This document shows, one piece after another, positions 1 through 12,000 of a stretch of 28,274 bases of DNA. This stretch comes from Trebouxia sp. TZW2008. Its lineage: Eukaryota; Chlorophyta; Trebouxiophyceae; Trebouxiales; Trebouxiaceae. Numbering within the stretch: the first letter of the stretch is position 1; each line of letters opens with the position of its first letter. The position numbers were made by a program, and so were the translations under genes. Under the pieces are notes generated by a model. It saw nothing but the letters and a program-made list of their open reading frames with translations, did not search any database and had not been told where the DNA came from. Location of the stretch: the NCBI GenBank assembly GCA_002118135.1, contig BDIU01000533.1, positions 1 through 28,274 of the forward strand, read 5' to 3'.

Positions 1-3000
1 CACCGCCTCCTCCCCCATCGCCTCCTCCACCGCCCTCACCACCTCCCCCACCACCACCACCCCCACCTGAAGCACCTCCGCCACCTGAACCCACTCCATC
101 CCAATCCCCACCTCCACCCCCATCTGCACAACCTTACTCAGAACCAGCTCCTGGCCCTGAGCCCAGCCCAGTCCCTGCGCCACCACCCTCCCAGTCATTG
201 CTTCAGTCACCACCAGAAGCACCAGCTCCTGCACCTGCAAAGCCATTAGCTGCACAGCCAAGTCCTGCTGCACCAGAGCCATCAGCTGCAGAGCCAAGTC
301 CTGCTGCACCACAACCATTAGCTGCAGAGCCAGGTCCTGCTGCACCACAACCATCAGCTGAAGCACCTGGTCCTGCTGCACCAGAACCAGCATCACCACA
401 GCCAAGCACTGTTGCACCAGAACCATCAGCTGCTGCATCACAGCCTCGAGGTGTTGCACCACAGCCATCAGCTGAATCACCTTCTCCTGCAGAGGAGGCC
501 CCACCAGCAGAGGCACCATCAGTGCCTCCAGTGGCATCGCCAGCAGAAGCAGCCTTAGCAGAAGCACCAGCAGCAGAGGCTCCTGCACCTCCAGAGGCTG
601 CTGCACCTGTAACACTCCCCCCGGAGCAGTACCCACCACCTGTTGTGGTGTCCCCACCACCATCCCCACCACCATCCCCACCACCGCCCCCACCGCCGAG
701 CCCACCGCCGCCGAGCCCACCGCCGCCAAGCCCACCACCACCAAGCCCACCAACATCAACCCCACCACCAAGCCCACCACCATCAACCCCACCACCATCG
801 TCCCCACCAACTCCACTACCACCACCGCCCATGCCTCCGCCACCCATCCCATCAAACCCACCACCACTCAACCCACCACCGCCCCCACCTCCCATCCAGC
901 CTGCACAGGTCACCATCTTCCTGCTGGGCAACAGGTCAATGCAGGTCAGCAGCTTTGAGTTGTAACATCATTGACATCCCTGCAGCAATGTAAAGTGTTT
1001 GGGTCAATGAATTTTCTTATGTGCAGATTCCTTTGGGCAGCACATTCAAGGATCCTGGCTATTTTGCCAGCAGCACAGCCCCAGGCAAAAGCAGCCCAAT
1101 CACCATCACTGCTGCTCTCATAGGTCAGGTTTGAGATTGCAGGCATGCACATGCTGCCTTGCTAACACTGCGCGTAATGAGGCATGCAACAGGTTCTGCA
1201 AGCAAGCGTGGTTTGCACCAGAAAAGGCAATGCCAAGGCAGTGACTTGATCATATAGAGATTTTGTGATGCATTCCAGGTGGAGGGACAATTCAGACAAC
1301 ATCAGTCACCACCACGCCGTACTATATACGCTATACAGCTACAGACGCCTTGGGCAACAATGCCACGCCTGTCTTACGCAGTGTGACTGTGTATGATCCT
1401 TGCGCTCCCGAGCACTTGTGTCCATCAGGTGAGATCCTTCAAAAAGCTTCTGTTTTCACATTTGCTTGCCCTCAATTCAACATTGCAGATTCATGAGGGT
1501 CATGTCAGCCAACAAAGGCCAGTCTTGACATCATGCATAGCAAGATGGTACTGATGAAAGCCTGCAGAAGCTCACAGGGCAAAGACCCAGACCATTTGGC
1601 CCATCACAACTGTCTCATACATGCCCAGCTGTCGCAAGCTCCGCGCATGAGCCAACAACAACATGTCAGCGATGTCATTGCCATGAAAAAGCGACATGTC
1701 CATGGAACCTGCCATACTCACAGGGTCATGCAGCATGTACGGCATCTGTTTGGGCACTGCCACCACCACTGCCAACACAGCGCCCGCCATCACTTTGATC
1801 ACCACAGCTGCAGCCCCTGCAACCACCACCATCAAGCTGGGGTACAGCTACAAGGCCTGTTCAGCGGGGCAACAGCCCCGCTCAGGGACAGAATGTGAAC
1901 TGGGCGCCACAGCTCAGGATAGTCAGAGTGGGAACCTGACGTCGCAGGTGCTGGTGTGTGCCCCTGCGGCCTGTACCAGTGCGGCCTGTGTTGCAAGTAA
2001 GTGATGCTACATGACAACTGCTTCCACCATCTGCTGCATGCGTGGACATGCATCAGACATTTTGTGTGCCAAAATGTCGTCCAAACAAGGTTTTCTGGCT
2101 TTCCAATGAACCAAGCATGAGCCCTTGACAGGAACATGGAAGCGCATCAGCAGCCATGTATTTTATCAGCAGCCATGTATTTTATGGGGGACATTGCACC
2201 TTTTTTCTGCAACAGCAGACCATGACAAAGCACGTAAATAGATTTACAGCTCTGTGAGCAGTATTGCATGACAAGCGTCAAAGCATAGTCATACTCTGCG
2301 CGCTGCAGGGGCAAATTCTGAAAGCACCCTTATTTGGCCTGCAGGTCATGCGTTTTACAGCGTGGGTCTAACCCCTTGCAACCTGAACACTGCCACAGCT
2401 TCAGTTGGCAGCACATTCACCATCCCATTTGATGTCTATGACAGTGGGTCACCTCCTTTGGAGTCCACCGTCAACAGGACCTTGCTTGTGGTCTCCCCAT
2501 GTTCTTCTGGTGCGCAGCAGCTGTCCCTTGCTTTGCTGCTGCGATTAGTTATGTTTGAAAGCATAAGCATGCTGACATGCGAGCACCAACCCTTCTGTAT
2601 TTGATTACGCAAAGACCCAAGCGGGTCTTTCCATCTATCATGCCATATCAGCGCTGTTCTGATGCATAGATAGCCTCACCAGAATGCCCAAAGCATAACA
2701 TGTGAACCAAGTCTTGTAATGCTCGGCATATAACCGCTGGTATACCTTCTCATTCTGCTGCGTTGTGGTCATCACTCAAGGCATGATCATCTGACATGCC
2801 AAATTGTGTCTACTAAATACGTGTGGATATTGCAGGTCAGTACCTTTGTGGCAGTAGATGCTACTCAGTCAGCTGCACAACAGTGGCGTCATTGCAGGTT
2901 GCTGCTGTCCCCCAGATGTACATGTCTGCAGAGGCTAAGGGCGTGGTCCCTGCATCACTGAGCCTACTGGTGGCCTACAGTGTCCCTGTGGCATTCAACC

Positions 3001-6000
3001 TGATGCCTTGTGCAAGCTCTGGTGACTGACAACACTCATGCATTGTTACGTTGGACATGCATGAGGCATAAGCAACAACTGCTGGCATGCTTGTGGTTTA
3101 CGTATGGATACATGCATGATTAACACATGCAATTATGGCAGAAGGCTGCAAGTATAACGCACACATGGCACGAGCATCAAGTCATGGGGTCTTGATGCTG
3201 CTTTTGGCATGACTTAAGCTTGTCTGCCGTACATCTGTTGTGTGCGATGCCTGAACATGGCCACATCGGTACAAGTTCCTCAGCAGCAAACGCAGGCAGC
3301 AGCCCCATTTTGACTTTTGATATTGAATCCCAGGTGATCAGACAAACTGCGCTGTGTATGCTATGGATGGTCTGGGTGATGACATCTCCAATGCCATTCA
3401 GTACAAGACTGCCAACCCAACATGCACCCCAGCATATGCTGGAGACCTGGCATGTCCACTGTGTGCTTTGGAGTATATGCAGCAAAGCCTGTGCCTGCCT
3501 GGCAGGTAGGCTTTACCTGTGCTAAACAAAACACATGTGTAATGTTTCATGATCATCATCATTTGCATGCCCATTGGCGAGTCTCTGAAACCCTGCTATG
3601 TGTGCACAGAGGACGTATGCATCGACATCTAGATCGTAAGATGCATCAACACCTTTCACACTTTCAGCAATGGGAGTCAGAACAATCTGACTTAGCATCT
3701 TGCTTTATGACATGCACACACAACACGTGTAGCAACGCAAGGAAGCTCTGCTAGCTTGCAATTGCACACTCAACAACCTTGCAAACTTGTGACCCTGCTA
3801 ACCAGGTACCAGCTTCAGTACACAGTGGTGGACGCTGATGGCAGAGGCGCTCAGCCCCTCACTCTGAGCGTCACCTTTGTAGAGAAGGCTGTGGTCACCG
3901 CTAGCCTGCTCTTCATGGGGCACGCACCCAGCCCTGATGCTGCTCAGTCTCAGATTGAAATGCTGAACAGCTCCAACACCAGGTTCAGCAAGGCCTTCAG
4001 CAATGCTACTGCGTCAGCGCTGCAGTCTTGGCTGGCATTGGCAACAGCTGCTTATGTTCAGCAGATGACGAGCTCGCTGGGCACCAATGCAGGCATGGTT
4101 GCTGCTGTGAACACCATGCGGCTGGGCCTCTTCAGCTCAGTCACTCAGGCAGACGCAACAGTGCTGGATGTGGGTATCAATGAAACCCTCAGTGCAGCTG
4201 CCAACTTCAACAGCAGCAGCTTGGTTCAGAAGTATGTGTACAATGTCACGTTGCAGGTTGTGGTGCTGACTGCAGACATGCTGCTGTCTGTCTTTGTGGA
4301 TGTGCTGAACAGCACCTATGTCAGGCGACGCCTGCTCAGCAGTTCACCGACTACCACAGCTTTCCCAGTTCAGCCTGTGGTTTCAGCTTACAGCCTTGTT
4401 GATACAACATCAACAGACGATCAAGCACAGCAAATCAGCTTGGGCTCAGCCACCAGACCAAGCTTGATGCTGACTGCATATTCAAATCCTTTGTTGGAGG
4501 GCATGCATGATGGACAGAGACGAATGGAAAGCATGCATGATGGACATAACCCAATGACAAAAATGCATGATGGACACAAACCAATGGAGAACATGCATGA
4601 TGGACATAGATCAATGGAGAACATGCATAACCCAGCATCAGCAGCAGTAGGTCAGTCACAACTCAGTGCTGATTTGTCTCAACAGCAGTCAGGTGTGGCA
4701 CGGCTCCTGCACCTGCGGACTTTGCTGGCAGTCAGCAACAGCACAGCCTTCCCGCTTGCATCACTGCTGCAGTTCAAGACAGAGCTGGTGCTGTCTGCAT
4801 TCTTCAGAACTTCCGGCTGTGATGCTGACTCACTAGCAGATCTGTTCTATGATGGCTCTGCTGTGCCAAGTGCTATTGATGAGCTTTGTGGAGCAAGCAG
4901 CAGCTTCTCAGCCTTGGCATGGGACCGTACACTGCAAGCTGCTGCAAATGAAAGCATCCCATTGTTGCAGGTGAGGCATATGCACTGTCAGGCAATGCTG
5001 CTTATGCTACCCATCATCCTCATGTTGTGCAGTGCTCATACAACTGCATTATTTGGTTGTGACCTGACATCTGCAGCCATAGTGCGTGATGCTCGTGGCT
5101 GCTCTCTTGACTGCTCTGTGCATCACAATGCAAATAGCAACGATATACTGAGCAGCTGTGTTGTGTACCCAATCAGGTACACATGCTTCTCTGCCCAACA
5201 TTGCCTGCAAGCTTGACTCAGTGATCAGCTGAGTCATCGACTAGTGGCTGATTGACTGAAAATATGGCTAGCTGCTCATTTACTAGAGACATTCACTTAC
5301 CGCCGGAGTGATTGATGTGCAGGTGCTGCAGCTGCAGTCAGCAACAGCTACTGGCGGGAACCAGTCTATAGACTACCCGTCTGGCATAGAAGCCATGGTG
5401 CTTGCCATATTGCAGCAGACTGTGTACAGCCAGCAGCAACAGCTAGGCCTGGCATCTATCTCAATGCTTGGCTACCAGGATCACAATGTTGCATCTGGCG
5501 ACGTGCTCAACTCATACCCGCTGTACTTGGCAGATGCGCTGGCGGCAAATGCCAACCTGAGCTCAGCCATCCAGAGCAGCCTGCTGAATGCCTCATCTTC
5601 TTCCTCTTTGCTGCCTGTAAGCCTGCTGCACTCTTTCTCTTCTTCTTGTCTGCTGGTCGTCCTCTTCTGAACTGCTCCCTGTCAGCTTGCTGTACACCTC
5701 CCTGATTGTTGCTGTCATGTGTACAAGCCTCATCATTTGCCGCGTGACAAAGCGATGTGGTATGAATCAAGGCAGTCAGCTGACTGCAGATCAATCACAT
5801 GCAAGCTTAGCACTGTTACGCACCTCACAGATTCAGCATAAGAAAAGGATGTCCACTCACAAAACCGTCTATGTGCTGAAGCTGTAAAGATGGTCTCGAC
5901 TCACACAGACTGGCAGTTCTGGATTAGCAACAGCTCGGCAAGCATTTGATACAAAGTAGCAAGTAATGTCACATATAGAGTGCCTGCTAGGTCAATGCTG

Positions 6001-9000
6001 GGTCTGACGACTTTCCCAGCCCATGGTGTTATGCATACAATTGGAACTGCATTGTGTGACCTTTAACAGTCCAACCTCAGACTTGTGGCACACACATCTA
6101 GAACCTTGGCTTTGGAAACACAATCTGTCAATCACATCAGCATTCTGCAACTGCAGGCCACAATCAGCTCTTCTACACTGATCTGACTATCAACAGCAGC
6201 ACAAGAGACATCCTCATCATTATGCTCAAACCAAGCCAGCCTGGCAACACATGACTTTTCTCTAACGTACCCAGAACGTTTGTCAGGAAATGCAACCAAT
6301 CAGAAGCAATCTTCTGATACAACTGCAGGCCACAATCAGCTCTTCTACGCTGGCCTTCAGGCAGGCTCTGGTTGCAAGGCAGGCTGGACAGCAGTCTGTG
6401 CTGTCAGGACTGGCAGTGGCTGCCAACTGCAATCGCACTGCCGACATGCAATACTCCTTTGTGGTGAGATGCCGCGTTTTTCACTGTGATCATCACTTTC
6501 GTTATCACCACCAACATCCTTGCTCCTGAAATTCTATCAGCCTGCTAAGTGCATACAGAAGAAGTATAATTATTAACAGCATTACATTAACATGCAGCAG
6601 GACTTTGCAGTCAAGCAACAGCTGCAATTACTATTTACCCATGCTAGTGGTGGAGGAGTGTGCGCTGCAGTCAAGCATGCATTGAAGCTTGCTGTTGACA
6701 GTTTGCAATCTTGCAAGGAGTCTGAGCAAGCTGACCATACACATGTAATGCTGCTGAATGCGGCACAATAAAGATGTTATCTCAGAATTTTGCAGTCTCG
6801 AACCTCAAAGCCAAGATGTTATCATGCGTCATGTCCCGTGTCAGGAGGCTTGAGTTCTCAAGCTTACAGACTTCACAAGCCAAAGCCATTTGCATCCCTC
6901 GATGCCAACTGGAAGCATCAAGCAGCGTGTGCGCCACCTGTCAGTAGCTGCGTGTATAGGACAGGGCTTGCCAGCACTCACAAGTTGCATTCCTGCTGTA
7001 GGTTGCCAACAACACTGCTGATGAGACAACTGGTGGCAGACGCAAATTGATGGCAGATGCAGTAAGCTTGCTGCCTCTCATCTTGTTCCTCGGGCTGTGT
7101 GGACATTGGATCAGCATTGTTGTCAAGTCAATTGCAGTGCCAGTCATATTGCTGAATCAGTAGACTTCACAGTCATGCTGTTATGCTTGGAATCTGTGTG
7201 AGAACATCCTCGTACAACACATGAGGTGTGAGCAGTGAGTACTTTTACACTTCAGCCATGCTTGACCCCTGTTCAAGTGACAAAGTCTCAAATGCTTGCA
7301 GGATGTGGGTACATGGGAAGGTTACTTAGTGGCTTCTGCCGGCGGCAAAACCACCCTAGGCAGCAGCAGCACAGCCCAGGACCTGCTGCGCAAGCGCTAC
7401 TTGGGCATTGCTGGCAGCAACAAGGTGGTTGGTGCCCTGGAAGTTCAACAGGTTGGTGCTGTTACTCCATACATTTGACACCTTTCATTTGCAGTCCTCA
7501 ATAAGATCAGAACTTTAATGAACTTTTTGCCTTTTTTAAAATGTGGCTTGTCTTGTGAATGCTTTCCCTGCTGCTGGAGTTTTGTTTGAGCAGAGCGAGT
7601 CTTCTGTTGCTTTCAGGCAACAGCCAGCTTATGGCTACATGCTGACAGACTGCAGTCTGTTGTGATTGCTGTTGTGTCATCTTGCTTTTGTGTTGTGAGC
7701 ACCAAGCATTGCGATGTGCGATGCATGAAGCTCCAAATCAGTCTCCTGCAGTTTGTGTTCCATGCGCATGTGAGACAAAGCATCACGTCAGACAGTGCTT
7801 CGCAATGATTGCTCTTAGGGAGCACTGCATGAAAAGTCATTGCTGCACAAGAGAAGTGTCATACACGAGCTTGTTGTGTTCAGCTCTGTCTTTGCTGATA
7901 TGACCAAATGTTCCTTGCAGAAACTCGAGGTCCCCTCATGTCAGTCAAGACGCTTTCAGAAGCTGGAATCAGCATGTGGCCAGCAAGGTATGTAATCTTG
8001 ATGCTGTGCAAAGAGCAAAGTTGCATCACCAGGCTTTGCCAGCATAGTTCTAGTTTGCTCTGCAATGCAACGCAGTCAAGGGCTTTTTGATCACATTGAG
8101 TGAGTTTGAGCAGAATTCTCATGCTGCTCACAGCGTATTGTAACAGTGGACTGCATGCTGTCATTTGCCCATGCATCTGCAAATACATTATGTCAATGCC
8201 CAGTGCAGCCTGCTTCTTTGGTTGCAGAAAGTGCACCCGCACCACCACCAGCAGGTCTGCAAGTTTCATGGCATCCCGTATGTGGGGGAACAGCACATCA
8301 GCTGTGCAACTACATTGCGCAGCTATATGATGCTGCACTTGTTGCCTAGATCATGCTAGCCAATTGCTTCCAGCTACACAGCTGTGACTTGCCAATGCAA
8401 ACGCAGGCACTTCTGCAGTGTCTGGACAGACGTCAGAAACTGTAACAGGAGGTGAAGGGACTGCAACAGATGCAGCCCTAGGCGGGGGCATTGGCTTGGA
8501 TCCAGTGTTCCAGATTTGGTCTCACTTGTGGAATGTGGACTTGACTGGGCAACAGTCCTTGTACTACAATGAAACCAAGGCAAGCTTGCTTTGAACCAAG
8601 TGTTTGAGATCTGGTGGTACAATGTGAACTTGACTGGGCAACAATCCTTGTACTATACTGAGACCAAGGCAAGCACCTTCTGTTGATTCTGAGTATGAGA
8701 CTATGTCCATGTCGAACAGCGACGCCTTCATTGCCATCATGAAAATGAACATGCAGGTTGACGCATCATGCACATTGCCACAATATTAGCCGCGAACACA
8801 CGTGAGCATCAAAACAAGCATGCGTAGTATGCAGCACTCAATGAATGCGCTTCAACTCTTGCTGCAGAGCATGCCGTTAGCATGTTAAATCCTCTCTCTG
8901 TCTCTTGTTTTAAATCACACTGCCGATGCAAGCTGCGTATGCTGTCTACGTAATTTAACAGTAGCTGTATGGCTTGTGAAACTTATGAGAAAGCTTTGAC

Positions 9001-12000
9001 ACCCTTGAATTCTTGCGCTCTCAATGCCTCACAGCAGCTCTCTGTAGCTTTTTCCAGTAAATTGCAATACATTGCTCAAGCCCTGCAAAGCATTATATTT
9101 GTATTGTCTGCTACAGCCATGTATCACACTGGCACATCAGACACATGTGATGCTAGCTGTGCATGGAACAGGGCTCACCAGACATTGACTCCCTGGGCAA
9201 TCCCTTTGGCTTCTTCAATGTCCCTCAGGCCCAGCACACGCCCCCCTACCCCCTCCTAGTCACCACCCAGATGTCACGTGACAGATCTGTGAATCAGCTG
9301 ATTCTACTTTCAGATGGGCACTACCTCAGCACATCTTCAGGCAGCATGCTGCTGCGCCTTGTATCGTACAATGCAGATGCATCATCTCTTGCCTATACAC
9401 AGATGCCCTTCCAATGGGAGAAGGCAGGTGTCATCTCAGCTGGGCCGCCTATGATTTTGGGCCTGCCTGTCCTGCCTTACTCCTCTTATGCCAAAAACAG
9501 GTATGACTCTGTCTCATAGCCTTGTCTGCAATGCCTCAAAAATCCTCTTCTGACAGTTTAGGCTTGCCTATTCTGCCATGCTCATCTTACGCCAAAAGCA
9601 GGTCTGTAGCAGCCCTGTTCCCGATGCCTGTAAACTTCGCTTCTGACATTTTGTAAATTTTGTTCCTGATGCCTGCCTGCCCTGCAAAATTCCCTGTATC
9701 TCAAAGTAGATCTGGACAGCAACCGATACCTTTTCACGACGCCAATGAGACTCATTTTGACAATGTGAGTCTGACACACGAGCAAGATGGACTGACTCCA
9801 ACCCACACGATGAGTGACTGATGAATGCGTGCAAGAATGACTTGTCTGGACCCATTGGCATATGTCCTTGTTGGTCTGTGTTTGGGCTGCTTTCTAGCAT
9901 TTACCTTGCAAACATGTACCGGACACATTGTCTTTGCAGAACTGCTTGATCAGCTTACTCAAATAGTCAAGCAACTTTCCATATGAACCTGACATGATAA
10001 AGGACTGCCCACATGCCTCAGCAGACTAAAAAAGCCACCCCATCTGTTCCAAGCTGAACAGTTGTCGCAGCTGCTGTATGACTGCAATGTTGGAGGCTTC
10101 AGCGTCTACAAAAGTCTTCTTGTTGATCTTTGCCACATATTCTGCAACATGATACACACCCTGTCCACACACGTGATGAGCCATGGACACGACAGCCCGT
10201 ATCCGCCATGACTTTGCAGGTGGAAAGGTCTGGTTCCTGACGCTCTAGTCTTGCTGGTGATGGTGATGTTTGGCGCCAATGTGGCTCAGCGGGTACGGCA
10301 CATTGCTAACAGGAGGAATCGGCATCTGTGGAAGATGCTGTATGAGAAGACAGGCCTGCTGCTGGATGTGGCCATTGTTGCATTGATGGCTTTCAGTAAG
10401 CGCCTCATCTGAACTGTCCTTTGTGGGCACATAGTCATTGCCACTATGTTGCACATGCAATTAGCCTTGTTGTCTTGCTCAAGCATGGTAGATTGCTCTC
10501 TCCCTACTGCTGACGTCATCTGATGAGCATGAGCAAGAGATGCTCTGCACACGCAAGGCATTGCTGCATTGTCATCAAGTGAGCCACTCTCTGTATCTGT
10601 AGTCAAAGTTGTGACTGCTCATTGAGTTGCTGACTTGCTGAAAATGCAAGAACAGTAATGATGGCCAGCAGCACCCTGCGACTGCTGATAACGTAGCTGC
10701 TGTTGCATCTGCCGCGTCAGTTGTGCTGCGTTTGCATTGCGCTGACTTTTGCTTTTCTCTGAATCTTACCATACCTGCTGTTGTGTCATTGCAAGCTTGC
10801 TGCGACCAAGCTTGGCACTGCAACTGTCTGTGCTGTAGCCTGACGTCATTGCATTGCTGTTGCAGGTGCACTTGTGTTTGCAGCCTATGCCACCTTGCAA
10901 GCCAGCCGGCTAGGAGGTGCTGCGTCCACCTTTGCTGTGTATGACTCAGACAACTACCCACTGGTGAGTCATCTCTGTATTGGGTCTGTTCATAGGGCTT
11001 CACAGTGCTTCATACATCTGCATTACTAAAGCTGCATACTGCAAAGTCAGTGTCGCATGCCCTGTGCCACAATTGTCACAAAACCTGAACAGGCAATCAT
11101 AGCCGCATTGCAGGCACAGGCACCATGTACCATCAAAAGCTTTTGTTGCAATGAGTGCAAAGCAAGTTGAATAGGTAGCATTCAACTGGCATCATCTGTA
11201 AAGTCTTTTCATTGACGGCGAGCAACATGTCAGACAGCTGAATGTGTCCCCTGTGTGTGTAACAGGCTCGCTTTCCATTGATTGCCAGAGTCAGCAGTGG
11301 TGAGACTGACAGCGTCAATGGGTCAGCCAATCAGCCAGGAGGTCCAGACAGATTCCTGCTGCCGGCAAACTACACCGGTACCGCTCACAGCTTGCCAGCC
11401 ATGCTTTGCCTTGCACACTTCTTGGCTATTATCCTCAGCAATGGTTTAATGTCTCAATCCAAAGCCACCTACAGTTGCCATGACATGCATTGCCAGGAGC
11501 ACTTGTTGTGCTGTTGTCTTCAGCATTGGTTGAATGTCCTATTCAAAGTCATCTCCACTTGCCATGACGTGCATTGCCAGGTCAAGATTTTTGGGCTGTC
11601 ATCTTCAGCACGAATTGAATGTTCCATTTTAAAGGCAATCTCTCTGGCCATGCCATGCTTTCCTGGGTGTGAGCCTCATGCCATTGCTAACAGGCTGACT
11701 TGAAATCCTGCCTTTCCTGGGTGTGAGCCTCATGCCACTGCTCACAGGCTGACTTGAAATCCTGCCTGTCTGTGGTGAGCCGCTTCAAGCAATTTACACG
11801 CTGCCACATGCCTGAGTCACATGTTACATGACTTTTATATCAATTTGTCTACTCAGAAGTTCCTTCAAAACGCTGCCATACATCATTGTCACATGTTCAG
11901 CAGGGCTTGCTGTGTGCAGGCATGTCTGGGTTTGAGACGCTGCTGCACAACACAAGCGTGCTGTACACCCTGCTGGTGGTGTACACCTTTGTGCAAGCGG

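Larger units (their letters stand above)
3806..6744 (+). other. Stalk region rich in N-glycosylation sites, exons 8-11
   Basis: Exon 8 (3806-4970, 388 codons) plus exons 5323-5616, 6329-6463 and probably 6598-6744. The protein is Ala/Ser/Leu/Gln-rich and predicted helical, with many N-x-S/T sites (NSSNT, NATA, NETL, NSSS, NVT, NSTY, NLSS, NRT), as expected of an extracellular stalk. It carries a basic RRRLLSS stretch near 4330 and the in-frame MHDGH decapeptide array at 4503-4631. I recognise no named domain; it lies where REJ/GAIN-like segments sit in other polycystins. Exon 6598-6744 has no Met but is open for 49 codons with phase-0 ends, so it is included at lower confidence. Confidence 0.6.

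Noticed and set aside
203..931. Gly-rich 242-codon frame on the - strand
   Set aside because: It is the exact mirror of the Pro-rich coding region (CCN/NGG). The + strand frame joins the spliced downstream exons, and the - strand frame does not.
643..993. His-rich + frame in the Pro-rich region
   Set aside because: Frame shadow of CCACCA repeats. The Pro frame runs from the window start into a phase-matched donor at 945.
1533..1898. 121-codon His-rich frame
   Set aside because: Overlaps intron 3 and exon 4 in the wrong phase; only the frame reading SCSMYGICLG joins its neighbours.
6790..7050. 86-codon open frame as an extra exon between 6744 and 7002
   Set aside because: A phase-0 exon (about 6792-6941) is possible, but it shows no recognised motif and overlaps the start of the TM1 exon in another frame. 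Kept out for lack of support.
8692..8755. Possible small exon reading SMSNSDAFIAIMKMNMQ
   Set aside because: Phase would fit, but its acceptor is poor, and direct joining of 8579 to 9172 gives the better family match (YNETK-GSPD).
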